Assembly (NCBI GenBank): GCA_037892935.1
Contig: JAYXKI010000007.1
Coordinates: 1,178,001 to 1,242,000, forward strand
From: Phlebopus portentosus
Taxonomy: Eukaryota > Basidiomycota > Agaricomycetes > Boletales > Boletinellaceae
Length of the DNA: 64,000 bases
Direction of reading: 5' to 3'
Below the pieces are notes generated by a model. That model ran no database searches, had not been told where the DNA came from, and saw nothing but the letters and a program-made list of their open reading frames with translations. Below, piece by piece: positions 1-10,200 of the stretch (position 1 is its first letter; each line of letters opens with the position of its first letter). The translations under genes were made by a program, and so were the position numbers.

Positions 1-59
1 CAGTCATGAAAATATCGTAGAAATTACGAGGCGATCCCCCGGATATCAAATAAACCAAA

Positions 60-1346
60 TCAATCATCCCCGACGCACTCGATTGCAACACACCAAAACA
101 TTTTCGTATCAGCTACGCTCTGCTCTGGTTTCGGGCGTGCGCAGCAGACGAAACGCACGGGTTGGCCATCCCAGTATTTCGCAAGGTCGAAGCTTATTCC
201 TCCTGGTAGGCATAACGCGAGCTCGGGAAAGGTGATGAAACCATAGCAAAAATCTGTCGTCAACACGTCCTATAGGAAAATTACAGCTCAGCCCTTAAGG
301 AACCACTGCGCGAAAAGAGTTAACTCACGTCTGGACCAAATGTTACTGCATGTCTGTTCTCCGTACGGCTGAAATGTGAGCGACGCGACTTCGCCGGATT
401 ACGTGACTTGCTCTTCTTCGACTCTCTCCTATTTGCAGGGAGGCTGTCTTCTGATGAAGACGGGGAGGTAGCTGGAGAGGATGAAGGATTTGGTCTGAAT
501 AGCAAGGAATCGTCATCACCAATGCTTTGCCGAGGAGGAAATGACGGCGGAATTTTGGAACGGGGAGAATATGTCAAGTGGGGCATAGTGGAAACAAGCG
601 GTGAGAGTGCCCAAGGTTGCTGCCCGGTAAGATCATGCTCTAATGTTGGATCTATGAAACTTTCGACCAAGATGTCAATAAACCTATCAGACTGAGTAAA
701 GTTGGATGCGGAACGTACTGCATGAATTTGAGAGCAGCACTCGATCCCCAAGGTAATTTCAATGGACGATCGAAAGTATTTCCAAAAAGTATATCATCGG
801 CCGAGTAGGGTTGAAGAAAGCGACCTATATGATAGATAGAACAAATAATTACGTTAGCACTGCCAAGCAAGATAATATTAGTACAGAAGAAGCACGCGTC
901 CATCAAATCTTTTTATAGAACACTCGCATCAGCACGAGACTCGTCAATTAAATCATTGGATGGTCTTCACACGCTACACGCCTTATGCAAATGAGATCAC
1001 TTTTGAATTCAATTGGACAAGGCCGAGGCTTAACGACCCCAACTCTGATGCACGCCACATACACTTAGCAACAGAGTATGGCGACGCACGAGAAATATAT
1101 CCATATCCACGTCTGAAGCAACGACTCACCTTGCACCTGAATGCTCCACGTCACTCCCTGTCTGTCTGGTCTATCAAAATACTCGCTCTCCAGCACATTA
1201 CCCTGCTCGTCCGGAAAACCCTTGATATGTACCACAACGAGTCCTTCGAACACCTCAGAGTTAATCGCATGCGGCTTGTTCGTATTTGCACAAATAGGCC
1301 TCAAAGAGTTGGGCGATTGGCCAGCAAGGACACGAAGACGCGGCAT
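60..1346 (-). CDS. DUF1769-family protein (fungal, Duc1-like)
   Basis: Four exons read in phase: 1130-1346, 719-824, 329-683 and 60-269, about 295 codons with ATG at 1344-1346 and TGA at 60-62. Exon 1 reads MPRLRVLAGQSP then FEGLVVVHIKGF. Exon 2 has GRFLQPYSADDILFGNTFDR and LPWGSSAALKFM. Exon 3 has DPTLEHDL and PWALSPLVSTMPHL. Exon 4 has DFCYGFITFPEL and YWDGQPVRFVCC. This order of blocks is what I know from the fungal DUF1769 family, whose S. pombe member Duc1 is a cell-periphery protein; no enzymatic role is known to me. A Ser/Pro/basic low-complexity stretch lies near the end of exon 3. The second intron (684-718) would be only 35 nt, so that junction is the least certain; the other splice sites have good GT/AG signals. 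The gene appears complete and intact. Confidence 0.8.
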
Positions 1347-2495
1347 GGTGGTAGTGGCGAGAGTGATGCTATGAGCGTGGACGAGCTCTAAAGGTCCAAG
1401 AAGGAGGTGATGGAAAATGGAAGAGAACGTGAGATGAGCAATAATAAGATATTTATAAGGCGCAGTGTAGACCGGCTACGTGCTGCGCAACGTGTGGAAC
1501 GAAAGAGGGGTGTTGTGGGAGACGCCAGTGGCGGAGTCGGTCTACATCATCATCACTCAGCGTGTCGCGCGCCTCTGCGCCGCCCAATGCCGATCCTTCC
1601 ACATATAGACTAGCTCTCTCAGGGTCGTGTCTCACGCGTAGGGATTCGTCAGCTCAGACCGACATTTCGAAAACTTGCTTACCCTGGGATGCACTTATTA
1701 GAGCATATTGGCAATGTCTTTCAAGTTTTGATAAGGCGTCGGCTCATATTTTTGTAAGTCCTTTAAAGAAGGTGGCTCTAATTTATGATGACCTTTCGAG
1801 GAATAGTAAGTGACAACGTGAAGACCGCACCCAAACTCACAGAAAATGCTGTATATGTTGCACAGGGGACAAAACCCTATTTCCGAACCTGAAAATTTTG
1901 ATCCATAACTGGAATCCAGCCAATCAGAGGTGAGCTTTCCAATTCTGTTTGCTATATAAGCAGCCCAGAAAAGAACCGTAATTCTGCCCCCTGTGTTGGT
2001 AGCTTTGTGATTCACTTAGCACTCACTATGCTGCTCTTTATGTGATGTTAGTTTGCATATTGGAGGGAACAAGGTGCAATACAAGCAGAAGTTTAGTCAC
2101 TGAACTGAGACTCAACATAAGCGAGATGCGGCTATTGTGTAGCGATTTAGGTAATTGACATTCTTGACAGAACAGGTATCATTTTTTGATATGGTTCTGA
2201 ATTTTTGACTGTTGTCAATATGTTGTATTGCTTGACCGCATTAATCGCAATCACCTCGTCTGATTTTCCATTTCTGGGATTGAGAAGTCACATTAAGGAT
2301 CCTTCTGAGAAATGCCCGACATGAAGAGATACTTTTGTGAGCCTGGAACAGGAAAATGCCAGATAGGCGTGCTGAGAAATTTTGTGTTCTCACGTGCCCA
2401 TCACCCCACATGGAAATTTGTCTGCATCTGCTCATCCCCCACCACGCGTGATATTGTGAAGCCAAACATAGTATCAATTTCTCGCTAACAGGGCG
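1347..2495. other. Intergenic; no supported gene
   Basis: This is the upstream flank of the DUF1769 gene followed by AT-rich sequence. A 105-codon minus-strand ORF at 1698-2015 has no recognisable domain and no exon partners, so I do not call it a gene. Confidence 0.6.
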
Positions 2496-3340
2496 TATCT
2501 TAGATTTGTTCCAGCAGCTTGTCGATCCGGCTCTGGTACTTCGACCAGACTCATTGATCTATTCGTTGAATAATGCCACGTCCCTGCTGGTGGAACCCAG
2601 GCGTGTTAGTCTAGTCTATTCCCGCTTCTCGTAGTTTTGATTTGAGAATGATGATGAATTATTCTGGTCTGGATATGATACGCGGCCATTCAAATGTAGG
2701 TTTCATCAGATGATACTACACATCCGATTACCAACGTTGCGCAGAACTAATACTGCACCAGTATTCTTGATTCATCCAGAGCACTCGGATTAAGTAACAT
2801 TGCCTTAGTTGCATATGCAAGTTTGCAGACTGGTGAAAAAGACCTCGGGCCTTTTATTGTAAGTGGGAATCTCTGATCGTGTAGGCAGTAATGGTAGGAT
2901 CCGTTGCTCTACTTTCCAAGTTCTTCGTTTTGCCGTCATAACGGAGTGGTATTATATGTCCCTATTTCTACATGATTGTAGCGGAAAGATCATGCAACGC
3001 AGCAAAAGAAGATGGCTTTTACGTGATCACGATCCGCCAAATCCATGCAATGCTTTGCACTTTCGAGACGGGATATCCAGGCCTCATACTGATCGGATCA
3101 GCATTTCCATCTGATCAGTTCTTCACTGCAAGCAGGGTATGCTCATGTGCAAAATCGAGACGATGAGAGTGACGTACCAAATAAACACGTTGCAGGCAAA
3201 CGTCTCAGAATGGATGCACCCCTACCATTAGGAGTGCTGGGCAAAGTAACTTACGTTACGGTATATGCTAACTGACGGCTTGAAGGACAGGGTCTAGCGA
3301 GGATAAATGCAGAACATTTCCTTGGGAGTTCGAGCTAAAA
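2496..3340 (+). pseudogene. Decayed copy of the CFAP20/BUG22-like gene
   Basis: Translated fragments match, in order, the intact minus-strand gene at 53095-54145. QLVDPALVLRPDSLI begins near 2512. HIRLPTLRR lies near 2722. LHMQVCRL lies near 2811. GISDRVGSNGRIRCSTFQV begins at 2866. DAPLPLGVLGKVTYVTVYAN ends near 3275. The conserved P-W before LHMQ is P-stop here (TGG to TAG), there are other in-frame stops such as the TAA near 2860, and the reading frame shifts between blocks. It is therefore a dead duplicate, in opposite orientation to its intact relative about 50 kb away. No function is expected. Confidence 0.8.
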
Positions 3341-4420
3341 GCATCGTCGCGATGAACGAATGCTCTGAATTACGCTTCCGTTTACATGGGTCCCCCTGAT
3401 TCTGCATCGAGGGAAATGTCACTACCTTTTGCAGCAAAATGATTCGGAGGAGAGGCTTTACAGCGCCTGTTATATTTTGTGAGGGAGGAAACTTCAAGGT
3501 TTGGGGGGATGAATACCTTTGAATACTATCGCCAGAAGTTGCAATCGTGGGCAGAGGCAAGAACGGACAAGCGTATGCATGCATCGAAGCACGCTATGCG
3601 AACCAAGCAAATTGTAGCCTGAACGCGGCTGGTCCGCAGTCGTCCAGTCTCGTGGATCTTCGAAGTAATCCTTCATCATGATGCATCCTGTCGCGTCGCG
3701 CGGCCCTACTTAATCCTGAATTGTCCTCATCGTCACAGCCGAACCCTATCTATCGTGCCGGCTGGAAAGATTCGCTAGACCCGAGCTACAGAAGTATCAA
3801 GCTTCCATGAATCAGATTCAGTTATGATGGTCTTTTACGTTTCGTCAATCTGTATAGGATAGGAACACTATGCTACTGCCTTTATGCTCCTCATCCGTCA
3901 CTTTCGAATCTCCTCCATGTTTCTCCATTCAGAGGCACCCGCAAAGGTCTTAAAGCTAATCTGAAGAGAATCAAGGTGGAACCGGACAGGGGGCAGGTTC
4001 ATGTCGCTTATTCGATCTACGTGCCGGTCGCTCATATATCTAATACCCCGTTGTCCTCAAGATGAAAGTTATCTATGGCTCTATGCACAGACTGGGATTA
4101 GGAGCCATTCATCTCGGTCCATCTGGTCTCGTGGCCGTATCTTCCTTTCGCCAAGCCGTGACCTTGTTCTTAACTTGCTTCTCGGCAGGTCTCAGGAAGC
4201 GATCCCTGCCGGCAGACGCAGTGCAGACGCCCGGTCAAAATTTCCAAGCACTCCAAGATGACTGCCATTTTAGTACCGGCACCCATACGCACGATGCAGA
4301 CATCTCGCTGCCGCCCCCCAAGGAAAGACAAAATTCGAAGTCTGATTCTGATGTCCTGTGGAGCGCAAAAGGTTCTTTCTAAAAAGATGAACAAGGGCTC
4401 AACGGTACAGCCGCAAACAA
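3341..4420. repeat. Flanking part of the inverted duplicated segment (matches 52.12-53.0 kb)
   Basis: Beyond the CFAP20-like remnant the sequence still matches the region downstream of the intact gene in inverse orientation. Around 3840 the string ttatgatggtcttttacgtt recurs on the opposite strand near 52613. Minus-strand peptide DYFEDPRDW (3630-3680) pairs with plus-strand NYFEDLRDW (52770-52800). The frame at 4062-4260 (LGAIHLGPSGLVAVSS, TPGQNFQAL) pairs with minus 52190-52350 (MPGQNFKAL). I cannot tell which strand, if any, once encoded a protein here. From 4421 to 4905 I see nothing further. Confidence 0.65.
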
Positions 4421-4905
4421 GCATGTGGTGGCTTGATTCTCTGGAACTTCTTTTGCGCGTGTTTGGGTCCCTCAAGCACAAAGTATCCTGTGCACTTGAG
4501 TCCAAGGGGATTCTATGACATTTAATGATGTACAGAACGTAGGAAACTTAAGTTTGCAATGACGGCCGCCGCAAGTTCTTTACTATGAACATATTAATCC
4601 GCATGCCACGCCTTGTAGCTCCCCTTCAAGGATCAGAGAGAAGCGTGGTCGATAGACGTCTATCATCAGGAAAAAGTCGCATGGCTTACAAGTACTTGCA
4701 GCCTATATAAGGTAATAGAGTTGTTTAGTCATCATATACCTGAGTTAGCACGTCTGTTCCCAATGATATGGTTGATAAAGGTCTGACAACCCCTTACATG
4801 TCATGCAAAAGATTGACGGGGGTTTACAATGATCACAAAATTTCTATACAGTCATATATTGTCGAAATCAACTTGACATTCACCTTACAGGTATAATGAC
4901 ATGCT

Positions 4906-4910
4906 CTTTC
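4906..4910. repeat. Target-site duplication CTTTC of the outer retroelement (left copy)
   Basis: CTTTC directly precedes the TG start of the outer LTR at 4911 and recurs at 24272-24276 directly after its CA end at 24271. A perfect 5-bp duplication is what Ty3/gypsy integration leaves, and it fixes the element borders. Confidence 0.9.
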
Positions 4911-5094
4911 TGTTAGGCGGACGGCTCAAGGACTGAGTCGAGGCAGGCCAACACAACAACAAACAAGCGTGAATGAGATAATCCCAAACACGTCGCTCAG
5001 GTCAAGACAGCTAAGACGAGGCTTAAGTCCAGACCGTCGAACGCTAGGTCGCAGTGAAGGTAAGTAGAATTCAGCAAACTAATAATACAAGAGT

Positions 5095-5099
5095 AGATA
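5095..5099. repeat. Target-site duplication AGATA of the inner retroelement (left copy)
   Basis: AGATA precedes the inner element at 5095-5099 and is repeated at 17803-17807. The uninterrupted right LTR of the outer element has a single AGATA at the matching place (23997-24001), which shows the pre-insertion site directly. Confidence 0.93.
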
Positions 5100-6704
5100 T
5101 GTTAGGACCAGTATTTTCGGACGAGGTGGTTAGTCCGAGCGTACCGGAACAAGTCCCTGCTTCCTCCTTCTGACAATGTACAATTGGAGAGTAGAGTAGC
5201 GAAGGTTAGATGTACTACTAAGAAGCGAGCTATAGGCTCAAGCTTGACCCAGCAGTAGAGCAGAGGTTCAATCAAAGGGGTACAGTTATGATTGAAAGTA
5301 CAAAATAATTTTGCTGAGGGACAACACCCCGCTCAGCTGGCGCCTTAAATAAAGTTTCTACTGAATACTACCAACTACCAAATACTACCGACCATGCCTC
5401 GCTATTGGTTAGGACAATGTGTTTCAGCTGGTGTCACTACTACTCTCTTGAGTCTGTAGTACCACTGACAACTCTGGTGGTGCTACCAAAACTCCTGGTT
5501 GCACCACCGACTACTTCCTTCCCTATTAGGCAGGCCCTAATTTCCTTCCGTTCCGAAGAAGCTTTCCCCAGGCTTCTATCGATCTCCGTTCCTATCACAT
5601 GTTAATCCTTAACGCCAAACCTCCCACGAGAGACTTCTTCCCTGTGCCGCGATCTCGCTTCGCCGGCGCTCCGTTACTCCGGCCGAGCTTCTGCCGTTAG
5701 TCTTCCATCATGGGGCTGACCGTTATCTCGGGATTTGGGATCGGCAACCCCTGCCGATCATCGGAGATTAACCTCGGCGGCTGTGTAAATTTAGCAGACA
5801 CCCTTCTGTGCCTAGCCGCGATATCGATGTCGGAGAATTGTAGTCCGGTACCCGACGTTAACCTGTATCTTCTTCCCAGGTGATTCGTCCCGCGCCATTC
5901 GTCGACTGTAATAACCCCTTCTTCCGATCGTTCCCATGCTTCTAGCATTCGATCCGTTGCTTCTTCGATAAGACTTTCGACGTCCGATGGCGCCCTGTAA
6001 TAGATCGGCCAATCGACTTCCACTGCAGTGTTTCGACACAAGGTCTGGTGACGATGCTGATTGATCCAAGCTCTCACGCCAACCTTTAGTGCATAGATAT
6101 CCCTATCGCCGAGCCATACAGATACCTCGTGGTCGTATGCGCTCATTCCGCGGTTCGGTAATGGTTGGTCAAACGTTCGTTCTGAGGGTCCGGGTTTATG
6201 CCGAATCTTGACATCGGCTCCTTCCCTAGTTACTAAGCGCTCCACGAAGTTCTTGAGGAGCCACTCCGAAAGAACCCAACTCCTTTGGTATGCCAAATAG
6301 CAGTTTGTACAGACCAGGCTTTCATGAACAAAGCGTCTGGTTGCACTATGTCGATATCGTCTCTTCTGCAGGAGTTCCACGTATCTTGCGATGTTCCGTT
6401 CTTCCATGTCCACGTAGCTTCGCTCGGGTGGAGGAGTATGTCCAATATGCATTCCAGCTAGTCCTTGCTGTAAATCGTATGGGTCCTCCCTTTCGTCGCG
6501 TTCGTCCTCGTAATATCGTCGATCGGGTTCCTCTTGAATATATTCCACAGCGACCTCCCCAGGCCCTTGCTGTACTAGTGGGTGAGAATCGTCTCCACTA
6601 TTCTGTCCTTGAAGCCTTTCGAAATGCTCTGGATTGGGCTGCATAATTCGGTGTGTAAAGCGTCTGATACCACGCCGCATTGTATATCCACAATTTTCGT
6701 AACA
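5100..6704 (-). repeat. 3' LTR of the inner retroelement (1605 bp)
   Basis: It is identical in length to 16198-17802, with about 9 substitutions and no indels seen. In element orientation it starts TGTTACG just after a purine tract and ends CCTAACA. A TATA-like CTTTATTTAAGG (5343-5354, minus) lies downstream of the embedded ORF, which suggests the ORF is in U3 and that R/U5 is the last 250 bp or so. Confidence 0.93.
5697..6680 (-). CDS. U3-encoded 327-aa protein of the inner element (3' LTR copy)
   Basis: The ATG is at 6680, only 24 nt inside the LTR and about 35 nt past the polypurine tract; the stop is at 5697. The protein is hydrophilic. It has an acidic/Tyr-rich segment (DRRYYEDERDEREDPYD, around residue 55), one Cys pair (LVCTNCYLA, near 125), and Trp-rich conserved-looking stretches (SWVLSEWLLKNFVERL, DWPIYYRAP). 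I see no signal peptide, membrane segment or known fold and recognise no family. From its place it would be the 3'-terminal ORF of the genomic RNA, between pol and the poly(A) site, a position used by accessory genes in some retroviruses. Eight nucleotide differences separate it from the other LTR copy and only two change an amino acid (S/R and S/T). Confidence 0.6.
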   Translation of the reverse strand: MRRGIRRFTHRIMQPNPEHFERLQGQNSGDDSHPLVQQGPGEVAVEYIQEEPDRRYYEDERDEREDPYDLQQGLAGMHIGHTPPPERSYVDMEERNIARYVELLQKRRYRHSATRRFVHESLVCTNCYLAYQRSWVLSEWLLKNFVERLVTREGADVKIRHKPGPSERTFDQPLPNRGMSAYDHEVSVWLGDRDIYALKVGVRAWINQHRHQTLCRNTAVEVDWPIYYRAPSDVESLIEEATDRMLEAWERSEEGVITVDEWRGTNHLGRRYRLTSGTGLQFSDIDIAARHRRVSAKFTQPPRLISDDRQGLPIPNPEITVSPMMED

Positions 6705-6715
6705 TTCCTCCCCTT
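6705..6715 (-). promoter_or_regulatory. Polypurine tract of the inner element
   Basis: Minus-strand AAGGGGAGGAA abuts the 3' LTR start. This is the normal place and composition for the plus-strand primer of a Ty3/gypsy element. Confidence 0.8.
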
Positions 6716-6887
6716 AAGATCCACTTCGGACTGCAAGGAGAGTGTGGATCCCTTAATTGTGATAGCCATAATCTTGCTGTTTCGTATTGTTGCTTCCTAG
6801 ACCAGACCCTTCTTGTGTACTAGTGTCTCATTCCTCTTGCCTGGAATAACTGTAGCACTGTACATCCAGAGTCCTCCACTCATTATT

Positions 6888-7209
6888 GATCATGTGATCT
6901 GATGCACAACTCGTTCGAATAAAAGTGCGGCAGTCATGTGACTTAAACACTTCCTGTTTAGACGAGAGGCTGGCAATCACGTGATTGACGCTCAACCTGT
7001 TCTCAGAGAAAGGCGGCGGTCACGTGACACTTGCTCAATAACTCAAAGCCTCGCTGAGTGTCGGCTTCCAACATACTAGATGCTTCCCAACATGCTAGGA
7101 ATAGTTTAACGACTTGTTCAGGTCAAATATGACCTCGATTAGTGTCGGTCCCAACTTACAAGGTACGTCCCAGTACGCTTGGAATAGTTTAACGACTTGT
7201 TCAGGTCAA
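6888..7209. repeat. 3' untranslated region with CAYGTG palindromes and an 84-bp tandem duplication
   Basis: Between pol and the polypurine tract lie four E-box-like sites: GATCATGTGATC (6888), GTCATGTGAC (6933), the perfect 14-bp palindrome CAATCACGTGATTG (6974-6987) and GTCACGTGAC (7019-7028). A tandem duplication with period about 84 bp follows (roughly 7057-7126 and 7141-7209), sharing GGAATAGTTTAACGACTTGT. This is non-coding; the sites could be enhancer or packaging signals. Confidence 0.65.
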
Positions 7210-7219
7210 CTAAGCTTTC

Positions 7220-10200
7220 CTAAGCCTCACTGCACTCACTATCCGAGGAGTCAGCCCAAAACCAATCCTTGTATGAAGGATCCCCTTTTTCTTCTAGCAG
7301 ATCCCATCTGCGAACCGGCAGCGCTTTGTTTCGAGTGAACGGCCTTTTTGCGGCTCTCCAATGACGCTTGTGCCATTCCGGATAACCGAAATCTCGCTGC
7401 TTGATACCTGTCTTGCTCTGGTATCTTCTTCTCCTAATTACCCTCTGAGCTACGGACTCTCCTAGTGCCGTCCTCAGGAACTCGTCATCCTCCTTTTTGA
7501 TGTCGATTACTCTCTGCGTAGAGTCTATAATATCTGCGATCTTCTTTCTAGAGGGAAGATCTATTGTGTCCGGCCAACGATTCCTCTCGTGATACTCCCG
7601 CAATTTCTCTGGGGCATTGCGCAGCCCTTCTACAGGTTCCCAGGTATTTTCTTCCTCCGGGTAGCCGAGCCATTTAACCTGATATTCCCATTTTCCGTGC
7701 CTTTTCCTCATGTCCCGGATCGCTTCAACCTCATACTCGGTTTCTCCAGCGATAACTTCTGGTGGTGGTCTTGTTCTCTGTGCCGGATCTTTTCTTTCTC
7801 GATAGGGAATCAACAGTCCTGCATAGAACACCGGGTGGATCCTTAATTCCTTCGGAAGATCCAACTCGTAGTTGACTAGCCCATGCTTCGCGATGACTTG
7901 ATAAGGTCCTAGGTTTCTATCCCCTAGCTTCCTAGTGGGAACTAGCAAGGTTAGATTCCGACCATCTAACATAACTTTATCGCCAACTTCGAATGACGGC
8001 ATCGGGCCTCGGTGTCTGTCTGCGAATCTCTTCATCGCGTCTCGTGCCTTCTCCAGCGCCTTTGTTGCTTCTTCTTGATTCTTCTTTCGCATAGCCACAT
8101 AGTCCTGTGTTCCTCGGATCGGAAGCTTGAATCCTAATTCCGGCTGAAATCCATACACCAATTCAAACGGTGTCTTGCCTGTACTAGAGTGAGAGCGACT
8201 ATTATAGGCGAATTCTGCCATAGGTAGATGTTCATCCCAATCGTCTTGCTGCAAGCTGGAATAGCAACGTAGCAGCTGTTCCATTTCTTGATTTACTCGC
8301 TCTGTTTGACCATCTGTTTGTGGATGATACGCCGTGCTAAGCTTCGTTTCAATCCCGAGGGCCTGGTTCACCTGTTCTGTAAACCGGCTAGCGAATTGAG
8401 GTCCCCTGTCGCTGATTACTGTCTTCGGAGTTCCGACCTTGCTGTAGACATGATTGATCATCAAGTCCGCAGTGGTCTTCGAGTTTGCATTTACTGTAGT
8501 AGGTATAAAAGTTCCCATTTTAGAGAACCTGTCTACCACCACTAGTATCGCATTGTTTCCTTTGCTCGTCGTTGGAAGTCCGGTGACATAGTCCATAGTA
8601 ATCTCGTCGTAGGGCCTTGTCGCTATCTGCAATGGTTGTAGCGGTGGTTGCGTCTTTCCTCGTCGCGCTTTCGTCCTTTGGCACACGTCGCATGTGCGCA
8701 CATATTCTTCGACCCATTCCCTCATCTTTGGCCACCAAACTCTTCTTTCCAGTTTATCTATAGTCTTCTGTAACCCCGGGTGTCCTGACGCCGGTGCGTC
8801 ATGGCACTGTCGTACAATTTCCTTCTTAACTTCTTCATCTGGTGGGATAACCAATTTATCATCCTTCCACCAATATCCTTCTTCGAACGTTCCGATTGCT
8901 GGCTCATTGGATCGTTCATAGGCGTCTCGAATCTTCTCTCCCAGTTCAGGACCCCCTGTAAGCTCAAATACCCGTACTGTGCGCATGGGCAAGTCCGATG
9001 TTCTGAACAATTGCGGAGGAAGTAGGACTTGTTCTGGCTGGTCCTCTTGGCCCTGTTCATAGTCTGGCCTCCTTGATAATGCGTCCGCTCGTGAATTCTT
9101 GGTTCCAGGTCGATACTCAATTCGAAATCAAAATCTGCTGAGAAATGTCGCCCATCTTGCTTGGCGGCCACTTAGCTTCCTAGCTCCCATAAAATATCGA
9201 AGGTTAGCTTGATCGCTGACCACTCGAATCTCATGTTTAGCTCCTTCCAAGTGGTGCCTCCAGTTGCTCAAGGCCTTGACAATCGCTAGTAATTCCTTGT
9301 CCATTACTGGATAGTTATTCTCGGCGTCTCGATAGGTGTTCGACCAATATCCAATGGGGTGCAAAATTTCATCGTCCCCAAGCTGCGAGAGCACGGCTCC
9401 CATCGCAAAGTTTGACGCGTCGGTTTCCAGCACAAATTGCTTCTCATGATCCGGTCGTACTAGCATTGGTGCAGTGGTAAAAGCTTCTTTAAGTTTCCTA
9501 AAGCTCTCTTGTTGTCGTTCTCCCCAGGTAAACGTCTTCTTGCCGGACATAAGTTCCGTTAGTGGCCTAGCAATCTTGGCGAAGCCTTCGATAAATTTAC
9601 GGTAGAAGTTTGCAAAACCGATAAACTTTCGAATGTCTCTCTTGCTTGACAAATCCGGCCATTCTTGAACTGCTTTTACCTTGTAGGGGTCCATCTGCAT
9701 GCCCGACTGGTTGACCACAAATCCTAAATAGTCGAGTTCCTTCTTTCCGAAGTAGCACTTCTCTGGTTTGCAGAAGAAGTCTGCTTCCCTTAACCTGCGC
9801 AATACTTCTGCTAACAGGTCCCAATGTTCCTGTTCCGTCTCCGCATAGATTATAATGTCGTCCAAATAAATGAGTATGCCCTGCCCAATCATATCCTAAA
9901 AGAGCTCGTTCATTGCACGTTGGAATACCGCAGGTGCATTCATTAATCCAAACTGCATTACCATCGGCTGGTATACTCCTATGTGAGTCCTGAAGGTGGC
10001 ATACTTCTCATGCCCAGGGTGTATTCTGATGTTGTTATACCCGCTTCGCAAATCCAGTGTAGAGAACCATTTGGCATGTGCAAGGTCGTCCGGGAGCATA
10101 TGTAATAGAGGCATCGGTTGGTGGTCTGGAATGACCACCGCATTTAGCCCTCTATAGTTGATAACAATTCTGTACTCCGGCTTGCCATCCTTCCCTATTG

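Noticed and set aside
1698..2015. Minus-strand 105-codon ORF
   Set aside because: No recognisable domain, no flanking exons, AT-rich intergenic setting.
5405..5605. Plus-strand 66-codon ORF in the LTR (also at 16503-16703)
   Set aside because: Identical in both copies only because the LTRs are; it lies antisense to the element in the R/U5-like part and has no recognisable domain.
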